Positions 1 through 13,187 of a DNA stretch of 64,000 bases are shown piece by piece. The notes below the pieces were generated by a model, which saw nothing but the letters and a program-made list of their open reading frames with translations, had not been told where the DNA came from and did not search any database. Numbering within the stretch: position 1 is the first letter of the stretch; each line of letters begins with the position of its first letter. The stretch lies in the NCBI GenBank assembly GCA_016758965.1, contig JAEPRB010000123.1, forward strand, positions 1 to 64,000. Reading direction: 5' to 3'. Position numbers and translations under genes: made by a program. Source of the stretch: Circinella minor (taxonomy: Eukaryota > Mucoromycota > Mucoromycetes > Mucorales > Lichtheimiaceae).

Positions 1-1333
1 ACGATCCACTTTTCTTTGCTTGATGCTATGTTTTTATTTACTATAAATAATCCAATAAATAATAAACACTGCCTTTCTTTGTATGCCTTCATTAATATAC
101 TTGTAGTATTTTCACTACTGTTGTTCGTCTAGTATTATTATTAAATTATTGAATTTGGATTACAATAATACGTAGCAATCTTTCAGATAGTCATACTATG
201 CAAAATATGAAAAAGGTATTTTTAAAATTAGTATTTTTCAACGAAACAAACTGAGAAAAAATAAGATGTTCAATAATTGAGAGTTTAAGGAATAATAGTT
301 AGTGAACCGTTTTTTTTTTTAAAAAAAAAAACAGATAGGTACGTAAAAGAATTTCAATGCTCTCTTGGTATATAATCAAATAACTTTTTTTTGTCTTTCA
401 AAAATCATTTTCTTATGTATTAAATTCTTTAAGAGTTACGTATAAAAATACAAAAGTTTATTTACTCTTCTTATCAAAAAGTACTTTCATATTCGTTTGG
501 ATAAATGTACATGTAAAAAAATATATATATCTTACTAGAAAAAGAATTGCCTGATGCCATGATAAAGTCTAGCTAAAAACTATATATATCGAACACATTC
601 TATAATATATATAAATATATAAAGATAGTGTGGAGAGTGTAAGTAGGCTTGATAGCTTCTAATAGAACAAAAAAATGAATACAAAAAGTTTTTCTCTAAG
701 CCAAATAACTTTTGCTGAGCTTAGTTTTATTGATATTTTGAAGAATCACCAAGGGTTATTTATTAAAAGAGGTGATGTATATTCTGATATATTATATATG
801 TAACAAGAACATTATAATAAAACATGTACATATGAATTTTTTTTTAAGAAAAAACAAGAAATTGTCATGGCAACCTAACCACGACGTACCTTTTTTTTTT
901 TTTTTTTACATCAATTAAAATTATTTTTTATCCGATAATGACTATATATAAAATATATATATCTTTTTTTTTTTTTTGTTTTTTGTCATGATACTATTTT
1001 TTATTGTAATATTTAAAAATATTTTGAATGGTATAGACTCAAAGTTATAAAAATGTATTGGTATTTAACTATCCATAATAAAATAATAGTAAAGGTAAAA
1101 GGATCCCAAAAAAAAAAGAGTAATTTCATTGGATACTCATATGCTGGGCAGAAAATTTGTGACTACCTGCAACCTCTTCAGTGAGCAAATTGTTTATTTT
1201 CTCCCCGTCTGTAAAGTAGTCCGAGAAAATTCACAACACTCAAAGGGAAAAAAAAACGCGATCCTTTTCTCGAGTTTTTTTTTTTTTTTTTAGTTTACAA
1301 CTCTCAAAAAAAAAAAAGACATACAACAACACT
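1..1333. other. Intergenic, AT-rich, no gene seen
   Basis: No reading frame with protein-like composition is visible on either strand. The stretch holds many poly-A and poly-T runs (for example around 310-330, 890-907 and 964-977) and short TA tracts. The last 100 bases before the PPR gene are a pyrimidine/purine-rich leader with T and A runs, which is common upstream of genes in this window. Confidence 0.6.
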
Positions 1334-3931
1334 ATGTCTCTCCAGTCTTTGTTACATCGCGAAGGCTGGAGACAACAGACAATGACAACGTTTGCGTTTC
1401 TCGCGTCTGCGCAAACATTATGTCGAAATTGCCTTTCTCGACGACTCGCCATTACTACGCGCCATATTGTTGTCCCAGTACGTACGATCAGAACCATGTC
1501 AACAAAGAACCATATCAACCATTCTACCAGTAATACAATCAGTAAACGACCATTTATTTCACGTGCACAAATATATCCAATTCAAGCTCCTGTCGATGAA
1601 AGTAGCACTACTACTACTAGTAGCGATGTTGATGTACCTGAACTTATACAGCAATTACGCACTCACTTATACGATCCACCCATTTCTTTACACAACAACC
1701 AAAATCAATTGAAATCAAAATATAATCGAACGAGTCGACTTCCAGAACGAGTTAATAATACCATTATACGACGTATTCGACGTATTCATGTCATGCGACT
1801 TTATCGTGAAATTCGCCAAAACAATTATTTATTAGGAACATTAACACAACAAGACATTGAAACTATGATTCTTTTATTTTTATCGCCATCGTCTAATACT
1901 ACTACTTCTATTCCTGGCAGTCCCTTTTTCCCAGGAAACATGAACAAGGGTGATTCTCGACAACTCAATAAAATAGCAACAGAAATCTTATATGATTTAA
2001 GTAAACATCATCCCACACTATTTAATAGACGACATGCTGAAATGTTGGTCTGTTTATATGCTTCTCTTGGTGAAACGACGCAAGCAGAAAAAACAATGCA
2101 AGGATTAATTTATAGTATTAATAATAATGATCAAAGGGCACCATCCGTGGACGCATTTGATGCACTTGTATATAGTCTGGTGGTAAAGGGAGATATGGAA
2201 GGCGTGATGGCATGGATAAAAAATATGGAAAAAAATGGAGTAACACCAACACCAAGAACGATACGAAGTATGGTGGATGGGTATTTACGACGAGGTGATC
2301 AAGACAAAGCATTAGAAGTATTAAAAACGCATGGTGTGGGAGTATTTAATTCGATACATAATGCAATTGAACAAGGAAAAGATGATTTAAAAATATTGGA
2401 AATTGGATTAAAACAATTGGGACATGAAGCCATTGATGATTGGCTATTAAAGGATGCTCGACGATTTTATAACTATTGTCAAGAACGTGGTATGGGGACA
2501 ACGTCGCTGGTACGACATTTGGTGGACAAGTCACTATATACATTTCAATCGTCACATGTATATGATTTATTGGCGGATACAAAAGCTAACAAAGATGAAA
2601 AAGGAACAGAGTTTATTGGACGCAAGTTGTTAAATCACTATTTGGCGCGCGGCAATATTACCAATGCATTTCGGTTGTGGTCCAAGTTATCTGGAGCGGG
2701 CATTGCTCCTGATTCATGGATTAGTTTATATATGGCATTAGCACAAGCCAATCGACATGAACAATTGATGCGGTTATACCGGTTTATGAAGAAACGATAC
2801 CCAGAACTTATCTCGGTAGATCTTTATAATGCCGGGTTACGAACGTTTGTACGTTCAAGAAGCTATGCCAATGCTCTTACTCTTTATAATGACATGATAA
2901 AAATCAACGAGATACCTCCAGAAAGCATGCCAAATGATTTATTTTATAGTCTTTATGGCTTATGTGCAAGGACGGGCGACACAAAATTATTCCGTAACGT
3001 TTTAGACCTGGCAGCAGAAGCAGGCATGGAAATGGATAACAAGGCGCTTACTTCATTAATGGCATGTTATATTCAAGCCAATGATTTCGTAGCTGCTAAA
3101 CAAGTTTTTGGAGCCATTGCAGAATCGCATGGTCCAGATGTAGTGGATTTCAATTTATTGATTCGCGCTACTGCAAAAGAATCACAAGATCAAGATACTG
3201 TTGATTTCAACAAAATTTTAAAAATTTTACAGCATATGGGTAAAGTTCAAGCGGAACCAAATGCATCAACATATCGTACTTTATTGGATATATATCGTGA
3301 AGGTCAAATTGAACGTCAATTATTTGAACGATTATCAATGGACCCATCAACTCAAAAATTTGATCAAGTCTTTTTAAATAATATTGCATTGACGCGAATA
3401 GTTGAACGAGAAGGTCCACAAGTAGCTTTTTACAAGTTTATGAAAAACGAACGGTCCATTTTGTTTCCAGGTACACCAGATGGTGTTTCGATTTATGCTG
3501 ATAGTATGACATACAAGATTTTATTGGATGCTTTAACCCAACAACCGAGATACATGAGCTTGGCCAACAAATTATATAAATCGATGCGAGCAAAAGGATG
3601 GTTCCCTTATCGAGAAGTTTATGAACAGATGATTCTTGGATGGGCACGTAAAGGTCGTATTCAGCGAGCAAGACAATTAATTCAAGACATGAAAGAAGAC
3701 CTTGATATTGAACCAACTGTACAGATATACACCATGTTGATTGATGGATTATTAGTTCAAAATAAATTTGATGGAGCTATTCAAGTGATTGAAGAAATGA
3801 AATCATTGGGATTATATGGGGATCAAGTATTATTAGAACGAATTGAACGATTTGAACAAGATAATTATAATGAGATATTATCTTCTACTGTTGATAATAA
3901 TAATAATAATAATATCACTCCTCCTATTTAA
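1334..3931 (+). CDS. Mitochondrial pentatricopeptide-repeat (PPR) protein
   Basis: A single uninterrupted frame of 865 aa. The first 60 residues are rich in Arg, Ser and Thr with almost no acidic residues, which fits a mitochondrial presequence; an internal Met at residue 17 (MTTFAFLAS) is an alternative start. From about residue 215 to 850 there are repeated helical hairpins of PPR type, such as DAFDALVYSLVVKGDMEGV, DLYNAGLRTFVRSRSYANAL, KILLDALTQQPRYMSLANKL and VQIYTMLIDGLLVQNKFDGA, each near 35 residues. Fungal PPR proteins of this size act in mitochondrial RNA processing, stability or translation by binding organelle transcripts. The RNA target cannot be read from sequence. The C-terminus ends in a run of Asn. 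The lack of introns contrasts with its neighbours. Identification as a PPR protein is firm; its relation to a named factor is not. Confidence 0.88.
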   Translation: MSLQSLLHREGWRQQTMTTFAFLASAQTLCRNCLSRRLAITTRHIVVPVRTIRTMSTKNHINHSTSNTISKRPFISRAQIYPIQAPVDESSTTTTSSDVDVPELIQQLRTHLYDPPISLHNNQNQLKSKYNRTSRLPERVNNTIIRRIRRIHVMRLYREIRQNNYLLGTLTQQDIETMILLFLSPSSNTTTSIPGSPFFPGNMNKGDSRQLNKIATEILYDLSKHHPTLFNRRHAEMLVCLYASLGETTQAEKTMQGLIYSINNNDQRAPSVDAFDALVYSLVVKGDMEGVMAWIKNMEKNGVTPTPRTIRSMVDGYLRRGDQDKALEVLKTHGVGVFNSIHNAIEQGKDDLKILEIGLKQLGHEAIDDWLLKDARRFYNYCQERGMGTTSLVRHLVDKSLYTFQSSHVYDLLADTKANKDEKGTEFIGRKLLNHYLARGNITNAFRLWSKLSGAGIAPDSWISLYMALAQANRHEQLMRLYRFMKKRYPELISVDLYNAGLRTFVRSRSYANALTLYNDMIKINEIPPESMPNDLFYSLYGLCARTGDTKLFRNVLDLAAEAGMEMDNKALTSLMACYIQANDFVAAKQVFGAIAESHGPDVVDFNLLIRATAKESQDQDTVDFNKILKILQHMGKVQAEPNASTYRTLLDIYREGQIERQLFERLSMDPSTQKFDQVFLNNIALTRIVEREGPQVAFYKFMKNERSILFPGTPDGVSIYADSMTYKILLDALTQQPRYMSLANKLYKSMRAKGWFPYREVYEQMILGWARKGRIQRARQLIQDMKEDLDIEPTVQIYTMLIDGLLVQNKFDGAIQVIEEMKSLGLYGDQVLLERIERFEQDNYNEILSSTVDNNNNNNITPPI

Positions 3932-5157
3932 AATAATAAGAAAAATAATAATACATAGTATACCCTTCTCTCTTTTCCTACACCCTTTTTTTCACTCTTG
4001 TTTTTTTTGTTGCTTTTTGGTTTGTAAATTGACTGTTTATATTAATTAATAATAACTATAGAAGAAGAAAAAAAAGGTACTAAATTTCTTTTTTCTCCCA
4101 TTAAATAATTTCGTTTTTTTTTTCTTTTTCGAATAAGCAAAGGGATCATCAGTAGATATCAGAAAGAGAGGGGAGAATTAAAAAAAAAGTATAAGGTTAG
4201 TTGAATTTTTTTTTTACTTTATAATCTCTCCCCTTTTTATATGGTATATTTGGTAATTTCCCCGAAATTTGGTTGGGGTTGTGTGGCTAGTCTTTTTTTT
4301 TTCACTGTACTACTAATATTACAGGCTTCATTTTTTTAGTCGAATTTACATTGAAAACTGGTCCGTGGTTACATCTAGAAACCTTTTTCCTTTTTGTTTT
4401 TGTTTTCAAATAAAAATAATAAAACAAAAACGCGTAACGGGAAACCATGGAAAAACCTGAATGGATTGTTCTATTATTTTAAAAATAAAGCCTCTTATCC
4501 ACATGCAGATAAAAGAAAAAAAAAACTTAACCCCGAATAAAAAAAAAAAAGAGATGGTGGGGATAATGATGATGCAATTGATGGATTTTTGAAACTTCGT
4601 ACCTGAAAGCGATAATAAGGGGGAGGGGGGTGATGAGAAAGAAAACATTATTATTTTTTGCGGACGCTTTTTGTTTTTCACAATATTTATTTCCACGACG
4701 ACCCATTATATTATTATTGCTTTTATTTGAATAAATTGCACATAGTAACAAATTAGAATTTCTGTTTAATAGATATATATATATATTTTGATGGAAAAGT
4801 TGATCTCATTTTGTGGAACACCATATAATTTATATAAACTTGACTCACGACCTTAAGATGCTTAACAAGCCAACCAAATACAAAAGAAATAATCGGATGA
4901 ATTGAAACTCAAAGTCCCCCATTTGATTACCCAAAGTTTTCAAACGTTTTGTGTGACTGATCCCGATTCATTCCGTCATGTGTGTGAAATTGTGTTGTGT
5001 AAGAGCATGCTTTAAAGGGAGCGCAAGCGCGACATCAAACATAATATTACAGCAGAAACCAACAATAATTACACTCCACCCCTCTTCTCTTTCTATTTTT
5101 TTCTCCACATTTTTCTTCTCGTTTTGGTTCCTTTTTATTATTACTATATAACATATA
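3932..5157. other. Intergenic, no gene seen
   Basis: About 1.2 kb of AT-rich DNA between two same-strand genes. Only short frames made of homopolymer codons occur. CT-rich tracts near 5070-5130 directly precede the carrier start and probably form its promoter or leader. Confidence 0.55.
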
Positions 5158-6775
5158 ATGTCGGCTGAAGCACCACCTAAACGTAAGTTATTTAATCGCA
5201 ACACGTTAAAATGATCTATTTAGGCTAAGACTTTATATATATATACCCCTTCTTACTTACCCCCGTTGTATACAATATATGTCTCAAAAATAATAATAAT
5301 AACAATAAATAGCATTGCCATTCCACTTTCAATTCTTGGCCGGCGCCATTGCTGGTATTTCCGAGATTTTGACCATGTATCCTTTGGACGGTAAGCATCA
5401 TAGTAAAATACAAAAAGTCTATATGCATGCTTAGCTATGGAAACAAGAAAAAAGTTATTGATACATATATATAACGATTGGGGGGGGATGGATATTTGCT
5501 ATTGTTAGTGGTTAAAACGCGTGCCCAATTAAGTACAACTGGTAACGTTGGTATCATTTCAAGTTTAAAAGAAATTATTCAAAAGGAAGGGTAAGTAAAT
5601 TAATTATAATGGCTTTTCAAACAAAAAGAGGGTATGCGTGAGTGAGTGAGTGAGTGAGTGAGTGAGTGAGTGAGTATGTGTGGTTGTTTTTACACAACTT
5701 TTATTTTTCTTATATTTTAATTAAAACATTGGGTTATATTGAATATAGTCCAGCAACATTGTATCGTGGTATTGCCGCACCCATTTTTGTTGAAGCACCT
5801 AAACGTGCTACCAAATTTGCTGCTAATGAACAATATACTACTCTTTATAAGAAACTTTTCGGTTTGGATAAAATCACACAATCATTGGCTATTGCTACTG
5901 GTGTCAGTGCTGGTGTCACTGAAGCCCTCATTATCGTTCCATTTGAACTTGTCAAGATTCGTATGCAAGACCCTACCAATGCTGCTTTATATAACAGTAC
6001 TAGTGATGCTTTGAGAAAGATTTTGAAAAAGGAAGGTCCATTGGCTTTATTTAACGGTTTAGAAGCTACTATTTGGCGTCATGCCGCTTGGAATGGTGGT
6101 TATTTTGGTGTTATTTTCGGTGTTAAGGAATTATTGCCTAAGGCAAAGGTAATCTATAGTGATAAATGGGAAGAGTATAGTTAGCATACAATTGGAGGGG
6201 AAAAGAAAATTTTACAAAAAGGAAAATAGATCATTTATTTTCTTTACCAACTAAATTTATATTGTGGGGATTGTTTTTAATTAGACCAAGAACGAACAAT
6301 TAGCAAACAACTTTGTTGCTGGTGCTATTGGTGGTACTTTTGGTACTATGCTTAATACTCCTATGGATGTCGTTAAAACAAGAATCCAAGGATATACTGG
6401 TGGAGGACCAAAGAAATATAACTGGACTTTGCCATCATTGGCATTAGTTGCAAAGGAAGAAGGGTAAAAAAAAAAACTTTTTTTTTTACTTTTGGGGGAG
6501 AAGGTTTTTCTAGGTTTTTTTTTATGGGGTAACATAATTTTTTTACTTACAATATTTTCTTTTTATAATAGTATGGGTGCTTTATATCGTGGTTTCACTG
6601 CAAAGGTTCTCCGTTTAGGCCCTGGGTAAGTTTTTTTCTTTTTTTTTTTTTTGCTCTTATATAAGTGAATCAAGAAAAATATATGTATTAACGGGTAATC
6701 TAATATTATAGTGGTGGTATTTTGTTGGTCGTCTTTGATACTGTGTCAACCTTTATGCGCAAGCACTTTATGTGA
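5158..6775 (+). CDS. Mitochondrial carrier, 2-oxodicarboxylate type (Odc/SLC25A21-like)
   Basis: Seven exons join in phase to 293 aa: 5158-5182, 5313-5390, 5509-5590, 5749-6148, 6285-6463, 6572-6625 and 6712-6775. Every junction is GT-AG. The product has the tripartite mitochondrial carrier fold. The three signature motifs are PLDVVKTR (split by intron 2), PFELVKIRMQ and PMDVVKTRIQ, each followed downstream by an EG/LYRG-type element (GPATLYRG, GPLALFNG, GALYRG). The combination of KRATKFAANEQY after the first repeat and IWRHAAWNGGYFG after the second is, from family knowledge, typical of the oxoadipate/oxoglutarate carriers Odc1/Odc2. These exchange 2-oxoadipate and 2-oxoglutarate across the inner membrane for lysine metabolism. 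Substrate specificity is inferred from similarity only. It converges with the Rho GEF gene, and about 320 bp of shared 3' region contains a CAA repeat. Confidence 0.88.
5638..5676. repeat. (GTGA)n tetranucleotide microsatellite in carrier intron 3
   Basis: About nine perfect GTGA/GAGT units lie inside the third intron of the carrier gene. Each unit resembles the 5' splice consensus GTGAGT, so the tract is a series of potential decoy donor sites. The true donor used in the model is GTAAGT at 5591. Confidence 0.85.
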
Positions 6776-7093
6776 AAACATTAATCACTATCATCTTCAA
6801 CAACAACAACAACAACAACAACAAAAAAGACAATCAACAAGTCATATCAAAATTATACAACAATTGCAAATAGAATTTGTAATATATCATATTAAAAAAT
6901 ACATACACAACCATATTTCAATTATTTATTTACTATTACATATTATTTATTGTTTGGCACTGTACAAAGTATTATCACCATTCTAATTATTAACAAAGTA
7001 AATTACATCTAGAAAAGGGAGGATGGATGGGCGGTGATAATGGTTAATGTTGAAAGAGGAAAGAAAGAGAGGTAAGAATAAAAACAAAGATCA

Positions 7094-8230
7094 TCACGAT
7101 CTTCTAAGAAGATTCAGGCTATAAACGCGAGTAACATGTTCATCTGGATGTAACATGCTGACATGAATGGTAGGATATTGCTGATTTTCATTATGTGAGA
7201 CATGTACACAACGTATATGAGATCCGGGAATGACTTGTACAATTTTTCCCTAAATAACGTTATAAGTTAGCATTATTTCCTCCCAATGTCTTTTTTTTTA
7301 TTAAAGAGGGGAGAACTTTTAAGAATATTATATCAGTTACCGTTTCAATATGTCGAACTTCAATAACAGAATGTGAAAAACCTATCAAATAAGGAAATAC
7401 AATAGCAACACGTTGAACACGACTCTCAAACTGGATTTGGTCTTGTACTTTAGTTTTTATATATTCTTGTTGATGTGTTGGTAAAAAACTAACAGACTGA
7501 GCCATTTGACTATCATAAGCATAACCACCATGAGATGCAAAGGGTGCAAATCCATTGATTGTCAAAGATGTTGACGCTGTCCCATCTGTCGTTGTTGCTG
7601 TCCCCATTGACAAAAATCTACTTTCATCTTCTCCTACTCGCCTCTTTAAAGTTCCTTCTCGTCCAGGGGCATTATTGACTCTTTCTAATTTTTTCCAATG
7701 TTCATCTTGAGAGATTCGACAAATACCTTGCGTTGGTGACAATAAAAATACAGTATTATGTTGAATTTGTACATGAACAGCATCTTTTACTTCGAGTCGA
7801 AATTCTTTTAGTTTTCGAAAATGGCCATATGCTTTATATTGAACAATGGTTAACCGTTGATGTCGATGTCGTCGTTTTCGAGTTAAATAGCAAAGAACAG
7901 TACGATTATCTAATCTACCTACAGCAAATGAAATAACAGAAGATCGATGAACAAATCCCCACCGTCGATGAATAGCTAATCTTTGACACACCATTTTTAA
8001 ATCATACGCCATCAATGCGTTACGCCGATGGTAAGCTCGTACCAGTAAGATGGAATTATCTAAAATGGCTAATTGTTGACAATCATCGTGAGGTACCGCT
8101 AACCAAAAATCTTGTGATCCACCATCGCGGGGTCCTACCCATACGCCATATTGGGTCCCCAATGCTAACATAGCTTGACCTGTGTCATCATCTACTATTT
8201 ATATATAGATATAGATAAATAAACAAATAT

Positions 8231-8267
<37 letters not shown>

Positions 8268-10855
8268 TTCTCCTTTTTGTTTCTCCATCATTATTATTTG
8301 TCCCCCCCCCCAAGAAAAAAATTTCCCGATCCAACTTTGACATACCAAAAGGAAGGGTACACCAAATTCTTCCACAGCATGTTGGAAACATGGTACTACC
8401 GCCAATCATTATAGATTGACGACTTGATCCTATGGCCACTTCACATAATGGACTTAAACCAAAAGGAGCTCTATGATCCATTGCTTCCTGAGCATTTTGT
8501 GATGCGGTCATCAATTGCTCACGCCAACGTTCTCGATCTTCTAATGTTAAACAAGTAAAATGATAGGTAGACTCTGGGTATCCTAAATGACTGACTGTAA
8601 GCATCCGTAAACGATGGGCTCTTCTTCTCGTTGTATTGTTAATGGTTAAACTATTATTGTGAGGAATAGTAAATAGTGATGGTGACGGTGATTGAATTCG
8701 TCTAGAAACAAATTGTTGCTGTGATTGTTGATCGTCATCGGCGGGAGCCGTTTTTTGAGCATGGAAATTTTGTCGGAAGCGTCGGAATCTTGCCCGAATA
8801 TAAAGTCCTGTCACGCTATCTTCTTGTTCTACCATATTCATGATACTGTTTATATGATTATTATTCGTTTCTTCATCTTGATATTTTTGTTGTTGACGCC
8901 CTTTTTGTTGCTGTAATAATATTTGTTGTTGTTGAAGGCGTAATCGTTTTCTCTTTTGTTGTACTGTTCGTCTAGGTAATTCAATTCGAAGCATATGAAG
9001 AGGAATAGGAGGTCCCGCCACAATAAATGTATTATCATCACGGGGCCGCGTGACCACCAATAAATGAGAAAAAAGAAAAAGATAACAAGGTGTTGCTGTA
9101 AAAGAATGAGATGATCTTGCTAATAACAACTTTCCTTCATGTAGAAGATGAGCGTCTTCATTATCTACAATATGTTGTAATGTAGTCGGAATATGATCTG
9201 GGATCCGTAGCGATATCATGATTTGTAATCGACGTGTTTCTATTTCAGCCTGTCGGGTCACTTCATTCATTCTTGCTAATAAATCTTTTAATTCAGCTAA
9301 AGCTGCACCCAAGCTTAATAAATCTCCTTCATCTGTTGTATATTTGTAAAGTGCTTTAATCAAAAGTCTATATTTCCCCATACGTAGAGTTGGTAATGTC
9401 ATATAGTGACGAATACCCAGTCGTCGTGTACATTCTTGTCCATCTTGTTGTTCAATAAATGTTCGAAAAGGGTAACTGTTCGATAATTCATTTTGAATAA
9501 TATACCATGCTTTAACATGGTTGGCGGAATATAAAATGTAAGGTTCCATAAGTCGGGAAACGTGCTTAAATATAACATTGCCTAATCCTCCTCCATTGTC
9601 ATTCTCTTTCTCTTCCTGTCCGTTTTCATCATACGTTTGATCATTGTCATTAGGAGCAGAATTGTTTTTTTCAGTGTCATTGTTTTGTCGTTGTAAAGTC
9701 CGTTGCATTAATTGTTGTTTTTGTTTTTGAATTAATTTATCAAGTTCATCACAGCTTTGTTTATGTAGTGAATAAATTGCCATATAATTTGCAAATACAA
9801 TATCATGAAACCTTTGTCGTCGAGTATCTTCAATAGTAGAGGATTTTAATAAAGGTTCGGCATAAATGGTACGTAGAATATCCAAGTCATGACAGTATTG
9901 TCTTTCTGAATGTAAAATTTCATTTAATGCTGCTTGACGTTTTCGTTCTTTTGGAGACAGATGATCCGGCATATCCTAATATAGAGATATAATGGTGAAA
10001 GTGAAGGTGATTTTTATTTATGTGTATCAGATGAGACGACAATAACAATAACAAAAAAAGTTTAATCAGCAAAAGAAATAAAAAAAAAGAGTCAGTTGTT
10101 TGTACAACAAATGTTACGAAATAAATATAATAAGTCAATACAAATATTACGTACATAATCACTTGCCGCCTGTAATAAAACACTTGAATAAGCACTACTT
10201 CCACTACTATCGTTACTACTATAAGTATCTGCTCGAAGTAAGGAAGATGAAGATGTATGATCATTATTACTCTTATTACTATTATTGCCGAGTGAATTTG
10301 GATTATAAGGACATGAAGGTGAATAACACGAAGGATGCTGTGGTGTACAATTTGATGAATAACATTGTGTAAGTGGTACAAATACACCACTATTCTTTTT
10401 ATTGGTATTATTTTTATCGTCGTTGACTGATGAGTTTGTTTGTTGATGTGTCATTGTTGTTGTTTTTATTATTGGTGTTTGAACTTGGTAGTACTGATCA
10501 AACGGTACAAGTAGTTGATGATCGACTAACAGTTCAAACACTTGCATAGCTTTATGTTCATTTTGTGTTTCTATAATTTCATAAATAGCATTCTTTACAT
10601 ATTTATACATATATAAGTACAATACTATGATAAACATACTTTCCCGCTATTATTATTATTATTTTCCCACAATAAAAACCAAAATAATGATAACATAGAT
10701 ACCATGGCTTCTTGTCGTGTGATTCGAGCATATGGTACTGCATGGATAAAACGTGTTGAGAGAAAGGATACAAGACCATTTTGATTATTTTCCTGTAGAA
10801 GCGATTTTTGCTGATGATGATATTGGTGCTCAAGATGATATTGAAGGGGTGACAT
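7094..10855 (-). CDS. Rho guanine-nucleotide exchange factor, DEP-like/DH/PH/CNH (Rom2-like)
   Basis: Five exons on the minus strand join in phase to about 1096 aa: 10855-10640, 10592-10155, 9975-8346, 8191-7341 and 7249-7094. The start is the first Met of the 5' exon. An N-terminal helical region (LSTRFIHAVPYARITRQEAM, then NAIYEIIETQNEHKAMQVFE) fits a DEP domain and is followed by an Asn/Ser-rich linker. The DH domain follows (about 230-480; ALNEILHSERQYCHDLDIL is conserved region 1), then a long PH region (about 500-720) with a Gln/Arg-rich insertion and the closing LEDRERWREQL helix. The C-terminal CNH domain runs from about 765 (LALGTQYGVWVG) to the end (IRCVHVSHNENQ). This order is that of fungal Rom1/Rom2, which activate Rho1 for cell-wall integrity and polarised growth. 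The acceptor of exon 4 could be 3 bases earlier (8194). The PH domain and linkers are unusually rich in Gln and Arg. Confidence 0.85.
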
Positions 10856-11558
10856 GATTGCTATATAGAAATAAGGGGCAACTTATTAAACTATATGGAG
10901 AAGAATCTTTATTTTATTAGCCTTCTTTTTTATATATAATAAAAATATGTATATGTATGTTAAGTGAAACTTACAAATAACATAAGGAGGGGGGACAGTT
11001 ATATTGTAAAAGAGAAAGAAAAGGGAACAAAAGAAAAAAAAAAGGTTCATCGGCGCGATGAGGAACGGGAAAACAAAAAAAAAGCATTCAACTAGTTTAG
11101 GACACTGAAATAAAAACAATACAAAATTTGGTAAGTGTCATGTGGAATTAGCTTAGCACGCAAGTACGTAAAGCAAAAAAGAATTCACTTATTTGTAAAA
11201 CTATAAAACACAGAATTCCATTTTGCACCCTATATAACAATCAAGTTCAATATGTCAATTTAAAATCCCCGCCATTATTGAAGTTTTTACCATAATGATT
11301 AATTTATTACTTCAATAAATATAATACATTAATAGAAGTAGCCTAAATATCTTCCTTTCCCTTTTTTTTTTCTGTTTTTTTTTTATTCTCTGTTACTTTC
11401 ATTATTTTTTTTTTTATATTACTCTTCCTTTCTTTTATTTGTTTTCACTTTCATTATCCTACACGTTATACATTTATATATACATACATACACATCTCCT
11501 TTTTTTTCATTTTATTAATCCTTATTTTTTACATATATTATAAAAACAAAAGAACTCC
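10856..11558. promoter_or_regulatory. Divergent intergenic region between Rho GEF and coiled-coil gene
   Basis: About 700 bp separates two genes transcribed away from each other, so it must hold both promoters. It contains T-rich and CT-rich tracts (11360-11520) before the plus-strand start and A-rich sequence before the minus-strand start. No specific factor site is recognised. Confidence 0.5.
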
Positions 11559-13187
11559 ATGCAACGCAATTCATTACCCACTTCAACTACCATTCGCGAC
11601 AACCCTTCTTTAAACTTGATGATTCCATTAAATGAAAACCCTTCTCCAGTAATTATTTTAGTTTGATATTATTTGGCATTATGCGTGCGCGTGTGTATAG
11701 ATATATAGGGTTTATTTTCACGTAAAAAGTTTAATTGGTTCTCGAAACTCATTGAAAACTTACATCTTACTGTCAAAATCAAAATAGGAGCCTGTTACTA
11801 GTACTTCATCACCGACACCACCATTAAGTAGTAGCGACGAAAATACACCCTATCACCATTACCATAGTAACAATCGACGTTCTGCTCCAGCAAATATAGA
11901 AAATCGACTACGTCAATTAGAAAAAGAAAATGAACAATTGACATTATCAAATATTCGACTTTTACGAGCCAATCGCATTTTAAAATTAGATTGTGATCGG
12001 ATAGTTGAAGAACAAACATCTGAACTCAAGGAAGAAATCAGTCATCTTTTATCTCAAAATGTACGATTACAACGAAGTAATAGACTTTTACAAGATGATT
12101 TAAATGAATATATGGTAATGTATATATATTTCTCTCTTTTTACTTAGTTACATATATATTATTTTTAGTATTATTATTATAATATATTAATTAGAAACAT
12201 ATAAAACAAACAAACAAACTATAAAACAGACACAAATGAATCAAATGCGCAATGACCAGATTCGGAAAATGAATAATGTGGGTCCAGAGTATGAATATTT
12301 GGTTCAAATGATCAATTTACTTTATCGTCAGGTAATATATAAATACAGTTTTTTTTTATTTATCTTTTTTAGATAGTAGATCCATAAATCATAAAGAAAA
12401 AAAAAGGAGGGGGGGAGGAGGGAGAAATGATAATGTTAAGGGTGGTAGAATGGAAGTTTATATATATATATATATTTAATATATTACTTCATTTGTCAAA
12501 AAAAAAATCCGAGATCCACATATTAAAACATTAAAAACGTTTTTATATCAAATTACATATTATTGTAGTTACAGGATAAACCAACATGTGAAAAAACATG
12601 CTGTTTTACAAATAAACCTTTAAGTCAGGGATTTTCTGTACTTACCTTACCTCCGGATGATGGTGAAGATCAGCGTGCTAAACCACAACATATATGTCGA
12701 CCTTCAATTCAATCTCACGTAAATGGTGGTAGTTTGGCAGTTGCATCACAACATGAAAATGCTCGATTACATGATGAAATGGAACAAATAAAACATGATC
12801 GAGAAGGCCTATATGAAGTTATTCATGAGAAAGAAGAAGATTTAGAAACAATGAAACGTGAATTAAAAATGAAGGATGATATTGTGAGTCAACTGGAAAA
12901 TGACTTTAAACGGATGGAAATAGAAGTAGTTGATTTACAGAAGGTAAAATTCTTTTTTTTATTTTAATCGTTACCATGGATAGAGAGTTGTTATCATTGT
13001 CGTGGTAATATTATTAATGTGATGATTGATTAATAATAATATAAATAATAAATTATTGCTATGTTAGGATATTCGACAACCTGATCGGTATTCAGAGCTA
13101 AGGCACTTCCCTACTCCTCCACCAAAAGATAAATCTGATAACCCTACTGATACATACTTTACACCAGTAAAAGAAATACCACAATAA
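11559..13187 (+). CDS. Unrecognised coiled-coil protein (337 aa)
   Basis: Five exons give an in-phase 337-aa product: 11559-11648, 11788-12114, 12230-12331, 12569-12943 and 13068-13187. All junctions are GT-AG and fall between codons, which supports the model. After a Ser/Thr/Pro-rich N-terminus there is a strong coiled coil (IENRLRQLEKENEQLTLSNI, then SHLLSQNVRLQRSNRLLQDD). A short Cys cluster follows (PTCEKTCCFTNKP). A second coiled coil (about 225-295) contains HDEMEQIKHDREGLYEVIHE. The tail contains FPTPPPK and YFTPVKEIP, which resemble proline-directed kinase sites. I do not recognise the family. A scaffold or cytoskeletal role is a guess from composition only. It shares a promoter region with the Rho GEF. 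Confidence 0.75.
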
